The translations under genes were made by a program, and so were the position numbers. 64,000 nucleotides of DNA from Papilionanthe hookeriana x Papilionanthe teres (taxonomy: Eukaryota; Streptophyta; Magnoliopsida; Asparagales; Orchidaceae): positions 78,185,452 through 78,249,451 of the forward strand of contig CM040424.1 of assembly GCA_022702705.1 (NCBI GenBank), given 5' to 3'. The notes below the pieces were generated by a model. The model saw only the letters and a program-made list of their open reading frames with translations. It had not been told where the DNA came from and searched no databases. Shown in pieces: positions 1 through 13,290 of the stretch (position 1 is its first letter; every line of letters starts with the position of its first letter).

Positions 1-46
1 AAGTTGTATTTAAAACATCTACTCTCCTAATCGGATCATCAGGTGG

Positions 47-1409
47 TCAACGTTTAATGTGACCAAACCATCTAAGGTGACTCTCTCTAATTTTATCTGT
101 CATTGGTGCTCCAACCCTATTACGGATATATTCATTTCGCATTTTGTCTCTAAGTGTAAAACCACTCATCCACGTAATCATTCTCATCTCGGCAACACTT
201 AACTTAACATTATGCTTCTCTTTTAAAGGCCAACATTCAGCACCATAGAGCATTGAAGGTCTCACCACCATCTTATAAAATTTTCCTTTCAGTTTAAGCG
301 GTACTTTTCTATCACACAATAGGCCGGCGCATTCCTCCACTTCAACCAACCAACTTGGATTCTACTATTAACATCCCCATCTATATCACCATCGCTTTGA
401 ACAATGGACCCGAGATATCTAAATCGTTCACATCTTTTAATAATTTGATCACCCAAAGTTACACTTCTGTCGCTAGACCTACTATTACTAAAATTACATT
501 CCATGTATTCAGTTTTAGTTCTACTCAAACGAAGTCCTTTAGACTCCAATGTAGACCTCCATAATTCAAGTTTTTCCAGGACTTTTTCTCTTGTCTTATC
601 CACAAGGAGGATATCATCAGCAAAAAACATACACCAAGGTACATCCTCTTGTAAATGCCCAGTAAGACCATCCATAAATAAAGCAAAAGATATGGGCTTA
701 AAGCCGATCCTTGATGTAAACCAACAAAAATAGTAAAATACTTAGTCAATCCTCCTTCAGTTCGAACACATGTAACAGCTCTAGCATACATATCTTTAAT
801 GACTTGAATATAAATCATATCACCCTTTTTTCTCAAGGACTCTCCGAAGAATATCTCTAGGAACCTTATCGTAAGCTTTTTCTAAATCAATAAAAATCAA
901 ATGTAGATTCTCCTTATTATCTCTCGTACTTCTCCATCAAACCTCTCAATAAATGTATAGCTTCCATGGTAGACTCGCCCAAGCATAAATCCAAATTAAT
1001 TATGAGAAATCTTCGTAATACGTCTTAACCTATGTTCAATTACCCTCTCCCATAATTTTAAAGTATGATACATCAATTTAATTCCTCTATAATTTGCACA
1101 CTCTTGTGCATCTCCTTTAATCTTAAAAATGAGGACCAAAATGCTCTTTCTCCACTCCTCAGGCATCCTTTTAGTTTTTAAAATAATATTAAAAAGTTTA
1201 GTAAGCCAGGAAACCCCCAAATCACCTAAACATTTCCACACTTCAATTGGGATATCATCAGGTCCTACAGACTTTAAAGCCTTATCAACTTCTTTTTTAC
1301 TAATGCGACGGTAAAAATGAAAAGTTTTATTATTATTAATGATATTAAGATCACTAAGGTCGATCGTACTTTCAGCATCATCATTAAAAAGTTTATCAAA
1401 ATAACTCAC
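47..1409 (-). pseudogene. LINE reverse transcriptase, frameshifted
   Basis: Three overlapping minus-strand frames together form an RT domain. At 996-1409 are MPEEWRKSILVLIFKIKGD and CANYRGIKLM (fingers). Near 850-900 is the palm motif FIDLEKAYDKVPR. At 525-836 is GLHQGSALSPYL. At 289-675 is the catalytic FADD box followed by LESKGLRLSRTKTEYMEC. The tail at 47-349 has MRMITWMSGFTLRDKMRNE and HLRWFGHIKR. The frame changes at least twice between these pieces and stops intervene, so no functional enzyme can be made. The order and spacing match RTE-type LINE proteins of plants. Confidence 0.87.
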
Positions 1410-2497
1410 CCACCTATGTTGAATATCTTTTTATAAGAAAAGCACTTTTTGATTTTCATCTTTAATACACTTTACTTGAGTTAAATCTTTACTTTTATTT
1501 TCTTTTTGTTTGGCTAGTTTATACATATATTTTTCACCTTCCTTAGTATCTAACAAGTTATAAAGATCACTAAAAGCTGAATTTTTAGCGTCACGTATTA
1601 TTCTTTTACACTCCCATACGTCGTTTTATATTTTTCTCACTCTCTACGCTTTTACATTTAAACCAATTTTTATAACACAACCTCTTATATTTTATCTTTT
1701 CTTGCACATTATTATTCCACCACCAACTATTTTTATTTATAGAAACTTTTTCTTTTGATTCTCTAAGTACATCTTTAGCCACTTGTTTAAAAGTATTAGT
1801 TAATTTTTCCCACATAACATTCGCGTCTTCATGAACATCTCAAATATTTAAATATTAAATTTTTCTCATAAAAATAATTTTATTTGTCTTTTAGGTGCCT
1901 CCATCTTATTCTACGATGTTGAATCTTAGTATTCTTTATTTACAACTTTTAATTTTAAAATCTAGAACTAATAATCGATGTTGGGTACCTAATTGCTCAC
2001 TTGAAATGACCTTTCAATCCTTACAATCTTGACGATCTCTTCTTCTCATAAGAAAATAATCAATTTGTGTTTTATTAGATCCATTCTTATAAGTAATAAG
2101 ATGCTCATCTCTTCTCTTGAATAAAATATTAGTAATAATCAAATCATACGCTAAAACAAAATCTAAAATGGCTCTACCTTCTTCATTAATCGCTCCATAA
2201 CCGTAGCCACCATGAATATTACTGAAATCTTCTACCGCTCTACCGACATGTCCATTTAAATCTCCTCCAATAAAATTTTTTTCTTCAGTGTATCAAGTGT
2301 ATTAAGTCTTCTAAATCATTCCGTAATTTATCTTTAGAACCTATATCTAAATCAACTCGAGAAGCATAAGCACTTATAATATTAAAAATCTTAAGTATCA
2401 ATAATAATCTTAAGTCGTTATAATTCTATCTCCAACTCTATTAATTTTAACAACATTATCTTTCAAACTCTTATCTATAATTACACCTACACCATTT

Positions 2498-2863
2498 CTA
2501 AGTACGACTCTTACCAGAATACCATAGTTTAAAACCTAAGTTATCAATCTCCTTAGCTTTTTCTCCAACCCATTTAGTTTCTTGAATACATAGGATATAT
2601 ATCTTTTTATGGATCATAATATCAACCAATTTCATTAGTTTACCATTGAGAGTACCTATATTCCAAGATCCTATCCTAATACTAGTATCATGGACTAACT
2701 TCTTTACCCGCATCCGTCCGTAATGTGGGAACTCTTGCTTACTTAACACTACACCCGGGCGCCGGTGTAGCGGCCCTTGCACACTTTCCATCGTATTCAG
2801 GCCATACGGCGCGTCGCTTCCAGGGGACGCCCTAGCACTTACACAATGATCAAAAGGATTCAA
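2498..2863 (-). pseudogene. LINE endonuclease domain fragment
   Basis: The open stretch encodes about 120 residues. Residues 60-120 carry the N-terminus of an exonuclease-endonuclease-phosphatase domain: the motif IGSWNIGTLNGK, then CIQETKWVGEKAKEID (catalytic Glu in QETKW) and LWYSG. The preceding residues have the ARASPGSDAPYG leader typical of this LINE group. The frame stops after WYSGKSRT, so most of the endonuclease is lost in this frame; decayed sequence continues leftward with frameshifts. In a live element it would nick target DNA to prime reverse transcription. Confidence 0.8.
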
Positions 2864-2985
2864 GTCATGATTTTTTCGACAAGTTTTACGCTGGCTGTTG
2901 ACTACCTAACGCAACCCTCCACTTTTAACATCCGGGCTTGTGACCGGCAACGACAATGTAACAGAGCGTTTATGTGCATGAAAAA

Positions 2986-3693
2986 TAAGAGCGACTTGAA
3001 ACCATACTTTGTATTGTGGAAAATGCAAGCACGATAAGGTCAGGTTTAAATCTTTGCTCTAGGGCAAAGAGCGTCCATTTTTGTGCGTGATTAATGCTTG
3101 CTATTGCTCCCAAGATTGTTTTTTGATGGTCGTTCAAAATGAAAATAAATGAAAATTATATGGAAAAAGCTCTTCCCTTTAATTTTTTTTTCTCATTCTT
3201 GCATGTAAATCTGAGTTCCAGTTCGCTGTACCTCACAATTTCACAAATAGTGGGATTGTTTTTGCGACCTATTTGAATGTGAAAAAGATGGAATCATTAT
3301 TCCATGTCTTCCATACTTTATATTCCCATTAAAAAATAAATAAAACCAAAAGTTTACTGCATTTTTTTATTGTTCTAATACTTTGCCATGTTACATGATT
3401 GGCGATTAATTTTAGTATTGGAAACCTGCACCTTGTTTTTTTTTTTCATGCAAAGCTAGAGATGCAAATTGAATGGTTAAGCTCTGGGCTTGAGAGCATA
3501 TCCTAAGAGGAATTAAATGTTCTAATTCACCCAGTTCTGCTCTTGAGAATGACTGTTTTCCATCTAGATGTTGTTATTATATGGATAGACCAATAATCCT
3601 CTTACTATTTTTGATCTTTAGGTTCTTGTTGTTGAACTTTTTAGATCCTTCTTAATTTTTATCAATTATGATTAGCACTAACATATTTTGCAG
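2986..3693 (+). other. Intron sequence upstream of first visible MSH3 exon
   Basis: AT-rich, no open frame of note and no recognisable element. It ends in a pyrimidine-containing tract and a cag acceptor at 3691-3693. Confidence 0.6.
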
Positions 3694-5221
3694 CATTGCA
3701 GTTCATTGGGGCCATCCAGGCTATCCTTCTATCCGGCAAGCAACTACAGAAACTTTATGTTGAAGATGATGAAAATAATGTTACAAGGATCGTGAAATCT
3801 GCTCTTCTGAGAAGGTTAATTTTTACTGCATCATCAGCTTCTTTAATTTCTCGAGCTGCACAGCTTCTCTCCTCTCTTAACAAGGATGCAGCTAATCAGG
3901 GTGATATGCTCAACTTGTTCAATGCTTCTGGTGGTCAGTTCCCAGAGGTAGGCTATTGCAATGACTCCAAACTTGTTTTGATTTTGGGAAATTTACATAC
4001 ATATCACACAGTTCTTATGGATTTACATATCTAGCACTGATATTTACATTTGGAATACCTTGATGTTATATACCTATGCATGACAAGGTGCATTCGACTT
4101 TCAAAAAGTTAAGAAAGTGTTATTTTTGATGTAATGTTAAAGGTTTTAGTGTTACAAATGTAAATATTAAAGCTTAGTTGTTTGTTATGTAAATACATAA
4201 GAATTGTGTGTTATGTATGTAAATTCCCCTTTGATTTTTGCATTATTATTATTTTTATGTCACACAGGTTGCTCGTGGACAAATAGCTGTTCAAACGGCC
4301 AAAGAAAAGCTAGATTCATTAATTATTCAGTACCGAAAGCAACTTGGAATGCGGAATTTAGAATTCATCACTGTGTCTGGAGTCACCCATCTAATTGAAG
4401 TAATTCCTGCTTGTAACTGCTAAAGAAACAGAACTTTTTAGCAGGAACAAATGTTTTTTTTTTTGTTATTATGCATTAGGCTGTTTAGATGTTCCGTTAG
4501 AACATGCTTTAATGTTCTGTGGCTCAAATAAAAAATGTGTTTGTTGTAGATGCATCATTTATTCCAACTATTGCTTTAATAAAAAAGTCTGATTAAGGTG
4601 ATCTTCATCATTTGCTTTCATGGTGCTATCTTTTCTTTAATTACTTCTCCCACAATTCTCAAGGTTTTTCATGCATGGCTGGTTGATGGTAATATTAATT
4701 CAGATTTGAGATAAGATCGTTAAAAAATGAATATATTTTCCTCTGGCGACCTAAATTGCTTTACATTTGTCACTGCAGTTATCTTCTGATACTAAGGCTC
4801 CTTCCAATTGGGTTAAGGTCAATAGTACTAAGAAGTCAGTGAGATATCATCCCCCACAGGTCTCGGCAACTTTGGATGAGCTGGTTCTTGCAAAAGAAGA
4901 ATTTGCTGTTACATGCAGGAAAACATGGGCTAATTTTTTGACAGAGTTTGGTAAATACTATGCTCAATTTCAGGCTTCAGTTCAGGCTCTGGCTGCTTTG
5001 GACTGTTTGCATTCACTAGCCATTCTCTCAAGAGATCAGGTAATTAATTAAGCTGCAGATTTTTTTTATTTTTTTATTTTTTTATTTTTTTATTTTTTCA
5101 CAAATGATTACATTTCTGTTTCACCCTGCAACTAATTTAATATCTTCAGAAGTACGTGCGACCAACTTTTGTAAGTAATGATGAACCAGGTCAAATATTT
5201 ATCAGTTCAGGTCGCCACCCG
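3694..5221 (+). CDS. MSH3: MSH3 lever/clamp exons (four exons)
   Basis: Exons 3694-3947, 4268-4399, 4779-5039 and 5150-5221 encode the helical lever and clamp region. It runs from LQFIGAIQAILLSGKQ through VSGVTHLIE and WVKVNSTKKSVRYHPPQ to LAALDCLHSLAILSRDQ and SSGRHP. The last segment leads into the ATPase domain. Exons 2-4 are exact multiples of three (44, 87 and 24 codons). The cag-gtc at 4858-4863 looks like a splice site but is read through, because the protein stays collinear with the family there. Confidence 0.92.
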
Positions 5222-8200
5222 GTAAGTGACATTTGTTCTTGCTTGATTTCATCTAAATATAATATTGCTATTGTTTAATAACTTTTGAGAATAGGCTGAA
5301 TGTCTTTTTCTTTTGCTTTAATTCCAATAAATAATAGTCTGTACAATCTATTTTATGTAGCCTAACAATACAGAATAATTTGTACATTCTATTTTTGGTA
5401 ACTTAATAATACATATTCATAATTTAAATATTCAGCTATAAGGAAAGAAAAATATGTACAATTAAAATAAGGAATTTAATTCAGCAATTTAAAGAAGGAA
5501 ACTCTTAATTCTACCCGATTACAGTTATTCTTGATTGATATCCCCATCTCAAATTGATGTTTGATGTTGATTGATCAAGAAACATCAATTTGTCAACAAG
5601 GAACTGATGACGCTGCCGAGAAAGGTCTTTAGTAAATATATCAGCCATTTGAAGTTCAGAAGAGATATGAGGAATAAAAAACACCATTATCATAAGCTTC
5701 TTGAATAGAATAACAATTTACTTCAATGTGTTTCGTGTGCTTGTGAAATACAGGATTAACAGTAATCTGGATAGCACTAATATTATCGGCATAATGAGAA
5801 GTAGACTCAAGTTGAGAAAACAAAGCTCAACCAACAAACCTCAAAGCCAAATGATCTTAGAACAAGCAGAGGACATAACGCGATTTTCAGACTTAGTAGA
5901 AGAGTTAGATACTCAATTTTGTTTCTTACTCTTCCAAGAAATTAAAGAGTTGTCGAGAAATATACACCAACTAGTAATAGATCGATGTGTATCAGAACAA
6001 CCAACCTAATCAGTATCACTATAGGTTGTTAAGAGAATAGGAGAATCAGCAGAAATGAACAAGCCACGATGAGTAGTGTCTTACAAATATTTAACAATGC
6101 GTCGAACTGCAGCTAAATGAAGATGTGTAGGTGCCTGCATAAATTGACTAACTTGTTACACAACAAATGCAATCCCAGGACGCGTGATGGTTAGATAGTT
6201 GAGACTCCCAACAGGTTGTCGATACAGAGATGGATCAGATAGAAAGTAACCATAATTCCATTGATATTTAACATTTACTTTCAAAGGAGTATCGACAGGA
6301 CGACCCTCTTGGAGTCCGACCAAAGCAATGAGTTCCTTAGTATAGTTATGCTGGTGAGGAAAAATACTCTTAGAAGAAGAGTGAACCTCAGGACCTAATA
6401 AAATAGATAAAGACCCCAAATCCTTCATATAAAAAGAACCTCGAAGACACTTCTATAATTGAGACATCAATTAAGTATCATATCCCGTGATGACAATATA
6501 ATCAACATAGACTAATAACAACACAATTCCATTGTCAGTCTTGCACAGAATTAATTAAGAATCATATTGACTTTGAATAAAAGAGAAGCTAAGAAGAGTA
6601 ATGCAAAACTTATCAAATCGAGCCCGTGGAGCCAGTTTCAAACCGTATAGAGACTGTTTGAGCTTACAAACATCATGTGAGGATATAGAAAACAAGCTTG
6701 GAGGATGAGTCAAATGGATATTTTCCTTGAGATCCCCATACAAAAATGCTTTCTTAACCTTCATCTGTTGAAAGGACTAGATGCAACAATAAATAGAATA
6801 AGATGGACAGTTGTCATCTTAGCCACAACTGTAAATGTGTCTTCATAAGCAATCCCATATTCCTGTCGATTGTTAAGAGCTACCAATCCTGCCTTATATC
6901 TGTCAAGGGAACCATATGATCGGAGCTTAAGAGAATAAAACCATTTACAACTAATGAGTTTAATGCCAGCAGGGCATAAAACAATATCCCAAGTGTGATT
7001 GCCTTGAAGTGTTTGAAGTTCCTATTCCATTACCTTTATCTAACAAGTATGTTTAGCAGACTGAGAATAAGATGTAGGAACTGTAGTATTAGTTAAAATT
7101 GCAGAATAGCTATATCTCCGGAGGACGGATGTGCCGAGTTGATCGTCGAAGAATCATTGAAACATTTTTAGGAGCAGGGTTGGGAAGAACTGGAGATGAA
7201 GGGGCCAAGCGTTATGTGTAGACAAGGCGAGACTTGAATCATTTATTAAAACAATAATCATCGAAGGGAGGAAATATAACAGTGTCAAATATTGAAAATG
7301 ATGCTAAAATAGTATTCATGTTCAAAGAAAATCACATCCCGAGAGATACACCATTGATTATGAATTGAATCATAACACAAAACCTTTATCATTATGGCTG
7401 TAACCCATAAATACACGTCGAACATACTTAGCTGCCAGCTTATGACGTTCATGGGCACGTAAATGAACAAAACACATCCGAAAGTATATAACATATGATA
7501 GTTAGGATGTTTACCAAAAATTCGACAGTAGGGAGAATCAAGCTTTAATTGTTGAGAAGCTTCTATCAAATACTTAGCTGGAACAGAATATTCTAGTAAT
7601 AATGTGCACACCATATCCAAAAGATGATTTTTCTGTTAGACAACTCCGTTTTACTGAGGTGTAGACATGAATGTTGTGAGACAATACCCGTGTTATGAAG
7701 AAATGCTTGAAACTCATGAGACATGTATTCACCTTCATTGTCAGACCGCAAGGTTTTAATATGAGTGGAGAATTGAGTTTTAATATGTGTCACAAAGGTT
7801 AGAAACACGGTAAATACTTCTGCTTTGACATCTAAAAAATAGATCCATGTGAACCAGTTGTAATCGTCAATAAATGTCATAAAATATTTATACCAAGCAT
7901 GTGAAATAACCGTGTAATTCACAAAACATCAGTATGAATAATGTCAAAGCATTTACTGGCTTGACTGTCCAAAATAGGAAAAGACAATTTCTTACTTTTG
8001 CCCAATTTACAAGAACATTCAACTTATAAACTTTTATCTGTAGAACTAAAAACGACACTTTGCAACAAATGATTCAAAACAACATTATTTGAATGACCTG
8101 ATCATCTATGCCAGACGCCAACCTTATTTTCAACAACTGAAGAAGCTTATGACAAAGTCCGAGGAACGGTAAATTGTAATGGAAATAACCTGCCTACTTT

Positions 8201-11200
8201 AGGTCCCTTCGCTATCACCTTCCCCGACATCTGATTCTGCACAATACAACCTTCACGAGAAAAGTGTACATCACAGTTATTATCCACTGTTTGACCAACA
8301 AAAAGTAAGTTCGTAGATAATTTAGGAGAAACCAATGCATGCAGGAAAGAGAGACTAATATCACTAATTATCATAATTGGACTATTATTTCCATCGGCTA
8401 CCTAAATATGTTTAGTAAAAGTATACGGGTTGATTATGCAATAAATTAGACGTGTCAGTCATATGATATGCGGTGTCAGAGTCAACAAACCAAGGAGAAA
8501 TAACAGAAGTAATAGTCCTAACTTTCCCTTTAAAATCGGGAGCAGAAAAGACAGAGAATCATCTGTTGCATATCTGGTGTGAGAGCGGAATGATTATTGT
8601 CGGCAACTGTGGATGTTGAACCGGGATTGTGAGAGTCAGATACCGCAGCATGAAGGGTTCGTGGTTTGCGGTTTTGAAGCCGTGTAGGACACTCCTTGAT
8701 AATATGTTCATTTTTCTTGCAATAATTACATAACTTCTTACTACATTGGCGAGCAATATGATCAAATTTTTTGCAGCTGGAACACTGCTTTGTTTTATTC
8801 CCTCGGGTCTGAGCAGCATATACAAAATTGACTATTTGAGATGATTCACCAGCTTCATAATTTTTTTTCTGTAATTCTGATAGCTAAGATTTCATGCTTT
8901 TTTTCAGAAAACATTCTAAAGAGAATTGTCACTCACAAGTTAATTGTCAAGAAAATTGTTGATCGAAATGAATCAACGTAAAACTAAAGAAAACCAAGAG
9001 AGCAAAAAAAAGAATCAAAGAAAACCAAATTATTCGGCCTTTTGTTACGTAAATAGGGAGGAGCGGCTTGGGCAATGCAGGAAGGAGCGGCTCAGGCTTC
9101 GATGATTGCGGAGAGTTGTTGGCTTCCTCGCACAGGCTAGGACAAAGCAGGGAGGTTGTGAGAGAGAGCGAAAGGTCAGGGCAAGGGGATCGATCGCTGG
9201 CTGGGTGCCATGACAGAGAGAGATCGACGCACTTGCTACAGTATGGCGAAGCAGTAAGGATTCACTCAGGCTTTCTGGTTGAGTGTGGAAAATTTTGGCG
9301 TAGGGAAGGACTGGAGTTTCGGTCTCTGTAGGTTGTGTGAGGGAGGAGGCACAACGAGGATGTCAGAAATGATTGCCACAAAGAAATGCGAGGCTAGGGC
9401 AGAGCAGAGAGGTTTGGATAGAGACGTAGTGCTCAATATCTTGCCATTGGAAACGCAACAAGGTTTCAACAATTCCAAAAATAAGAGGAAGACTACATAT
9501 TCAACAAAGTATTCAGTTGTGTGGTTCTTATACGATAACAACTTTTGAGAAAATTGGCTGAATGCATTTTTCCTTTGCTTTCATTCCAATAAATAATGGT
9601 CTGTACAATCTATTTTAGATAGCCTAAAAATACATAATAAATTGTACAATCTAAAGGAAAGAATATGTACGACTACAATAAGGAAATTAATTCAGCAATT
9701 TAAAGAAGGAAAATCTTAATTCTGCTCGATTTCAGTTATTCTTGATTGATATTGTTGAATGTTTAAACTTTGATTATGTTTTCTAATAATTATAAGAAAA
9801 GTGATGAAATAGCTCCCTGACTTTTTGTAAGGGGTTATTTTAGTCCCAAAATCTATAAAGTGCCAATTTAATCCTTATAATATTTTAATATGGACAAAAA
9901 ATAATCCACTATGAAGACTATTTAAGCCTCAATTTTGAAAGGTTTAGGGACTAATTTAGCACTTTTATAGAATAGGTTTCGTCCCATACTCTTGTTTCAG
10001 TTACTGGGGTAAGAAGAAACGAAAGAAACCGAGGGAGATGATGAGAAGAGTCAGGAAACCAAACAGGGAGGGAGTGGAAACCGAATGAAGTATCAGATGC
10101 TAAGACTAGAAGTTCGCTTATAAAACGACGTTGCCAAGGTGAGATTCAACTGCCTGAGAGTCGAACGACATGGGAGACATTGAGATAAACTAGGGTTTTT
10201 CACATGGCTAGTGTCGGTGTCGAGCGGCGGAGGTGGCAGCTTTGGTGACGAGCAGAGGAGGAGGAGCCGATGTTGGTAACAAGCCTCAATCGAAGGAGAA
10301 ACTCTCCCAGTTTTGCGTACATTATTGCCATAAGAAGGAAGTAGGTGACGGGTCCGGTGTACCTCTTCGCGGTGGTATGGCCTGGGTTGGGAATCGACAT
10401 GAAAAATTTGGTGGAGTTGGCTTGGGTAGGGGTGGATGCTAGGAGACCCTAGGATGGGGCTAGGGTTGAGCTAGCTCTGATGCCAAATGATTCCGGAACT
10501 AGTTGGAAAAATAGTAGAAACACTAAAGCAAACTTTCATTTATATTAAAATAGGGTTAAAACATGACTCGAACGAAAATAACAACATAAAACATAAAACC
10601 GACATAAGCAAACACTCCTAAATGTATCCCAGTGGGTGGTGGAGGTCGGTTAGAGGGATAGGGATGATTGGGAGGGATGAAGGCAACAACGGGAGGCAGG
10701 ACAACAGTAATAACCTATAGGAAGGGGGAATGGCTAGGTGTTGGGGTGACGGAGGGAGAGTTTGGCGGCTGAAGAGTGGGGAGGAGAAGGTTTAGGGAAG
10801 GTAAAAAAGGAGGATAAAAGCACCACCTCGGAGAGATACAACTGAAGCACCACCAACTCCTAAAAAATAGCCCACAAAGGGGAAATAAGTTCCACACAAG
10901 AATTTGAGACAAACACAAGCAAATCTCCCTCTGCACACATATTAATCACACAAATCTGTTTTGAATTTCCTCAGTATTTACAGACCCAAACTCTACATTA
11001 CCTTCAGAAGATGTCAAAACCACCATTAAATAGGTTCCATTCTTGTAATCAACCTGCTTCAGGTATAATGTGCGCATTTTTTTCCCAAACTTGTTTTATT
11101 CAGACATTTATCCTTTCAGTTTCTTCTAGTTGATAGTGCAATTATTTGTAAAAAAATTGAATGTTTCATTACCCTAAATGGGTATTTTAGCGTGGCCAAT

Positions 11201-13200
11201 AATATATTTCCAACTTTCAGGATTGTCAATTTACATATCTTCTGTATCAGGTTCTGGATTCTGTCTTAGGAGAACATTTTGTTCCAAATGACACGTGCCT
11301 TCATTCAGATGGTGAACTTTGCCAGTTAGTCACTGGGCCAAATATGGGTGGAAAGAGTTGCTACATACGACAGGTTGCCCTTATAGCAATAATGTCCCAG
11401 GTATGTTCCCTCTTTTTATACTCACCAGCTAAGGATGCCCACGATTCTTGGTTTTACATGCTAAATACAAGACTCGAAGCCCAATTGTGGAAACTTCTTC
11501 CTGATGGAGCACCATCCTTCAGTTGTGTCATATAGTTGTCGGTTTACTCGGAGCTTTTATCTTCATGGCAAACACTTTTTTTACCGTTTATCAATTCAAT
11601 TAAACCAAGTCTTATTTCGTCCAAGCCTCTGGCTTCTTCCATTCATTTGTAGTTATTATTCCAGAATGTGTGTGGTTCCTGATTTTTACTTCTAAACAGA
11701 AGACCTATATATGGAACCTAATTGGCATCACTTTTATTTTCTGTTTTTTATATTTTTTCTTTTGTTTTTGAAAATATGCTTTGTGGGTGTAATTTTTATG
11801 TTTTAAAATTTTTATTTTAAAAAGAAATTAAATTGTTTTTAAAAACACCTAAAAAATATTGAGTGTTTTTAAAAACTTTTAGCTCAATAAAATATGTTTT
11901 AATTTAAATCGAAATATAAACAAAATAAAATAAAAATAAAAAATGAAAAATAAAAGATAAAAGTGATCCCAAAGGATTCTAATCAATTGCCTGTGCTGCT
12001 TCTTAGCGCTGAAGTCAACTCTAGCAGCGTGAATTTTACCTTGATCATATCAGTTGTGTCATGCTATTGATTAAGCTGGACCTCTGCTTCTTTATGACAC
12101 CACTTATCATTATCTTGTAACCATTCCTTATTTATCATCTGGCGGCAGCATCTTTTGCTTGTTTGGGAGTGCCCACATGTAAATATTTTCTTTTGTCATC
12201 TATAGCTTAAAAAATTGTCTAGATCAGTAACGTTATTCGTGATGCTCGTAACCGAAGGGTACTTCAATAAGAGTAGCCGTCAGTGCTATAATCAGGCATA
12301 CCACCTTAAGCAATGCTATATTTGTTATTGTAATATGTTGATCAATGTTTGATGTTCATGCCATATTATTACTTTGTTTTTACCAGTTGTGGGACTGACT
12401 TCAATGATGTATGGATCTCTTTTCTGCTATTGGTTTTTGGTCATGCTTGTAATCGTCGAAAAACAATTAGTTTGGAAAAATGATTTTTATGACTATAATA
12501 TATCTTCATAACTCAGAATACTTTCTCATTGGATTAAGCCAATATGATATATAACAAAAGTTGCACTTTAACATTCTATTAAAGCAAGGGTAACTTGTGC
12601 CGACATTACTTTTTTACCGGTGTGAGTTATATTGTATCAGATATGCAGCAACAGATATTACCCAAAGAATTTGGAAGGAATTCTTTTCCATCCATTATTT
12701 ATAATAATACAGAGCCATTAATAAATCATAAAAACATTGAAACAGGGATCGATAGCAACTGAAAATATCTACATACAACAATCATGCTTTAGATCGATCT
12801 ATTATAAAAATATACCATCTCCCATAATTACAAAAATACAATTGTGGCTTAGCAAAAAGGCTTACCCTCTATCTATAACCTTCAACTTCAATCAAAATGG
12901 CCCTCCCCCTTTTCTTCAATCAAATTAACATATGCAGGTAATGTTAAGGATGAGTATCAATAGTTCAGTAGTTTATACAAAACATACAATTATATCTAAT
13001 ACATGAAAGAAATGGCATTTTTTTCATTAGGACTGATCCTTACAACATTGATGAAATAAAATAGTATCATCAGAAGACATTTGTTGCTAGACACTTGGAC
13101 CATTCAAAATACTTTCTTGCCATCAAGTTTTAGTATTGGAAGGAGAGCATCTTAAACTCTCTCTCTCTCTTTCTTTTTAGTATAGGAAGGAGAGCATCTT

Positions 13201-13290
<90 letters not shown>

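Larger units (their letters stand above)
1..2985 (-). mobile_element. Degenerate RTE-type LINE (non-LTR retrotransposon), cut by left edge
   Basis: Reading the minus strand from about 2985 down to 1 gives, in order, a short GC-rich leader, an apurinic endonuclease N-terminus, a reverse transcriptase and the post-RT tail ending in a WFGH motif. This order and these motifs are those of plant RTE-clade LINEs. The reading frame is broken repeatedly by stops and frameshifts, so the copy is dead. The 5' limit near 2985 is estimated from the end of the GC-rich leader; the 3' tail is at or beyond position 1. MSH3 exons follow at 3694, so the element probably lies inside an upstream MSH3 intron, antisense to the gene. 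That placement is inferred because no earlier MSH3 exon is visible. Confidence 0.88.
5280..9760 (-). mobile_element. Degenerate Ty1/copia retrotransposon in MSH3 intron
   Basis: Flanked by two related LTR-like stretches of about 220-260 bp (about 5280-5540 and 9539-9758). Both contain GGCTGAATG near one end and TTATTCTTGATTGATAT at the other. On the minus strand the internal order is gag zinc knuckles, integrase, reverse transcriptase, RNase H, which is the copia order. Many stops and frameshifts make it inactive. LTR ends and target duplication are not clean, so outer limits are within about 10-20 bp. It is antisense to MSH3. Confidence 0.88.

Noticed and set aside
3696..4034. An ATT/ATG-started open frame taken as a separate small gene
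   Set aside because: It is the first visible MSH3 exon read on into its intron; the true donor is at 3948.
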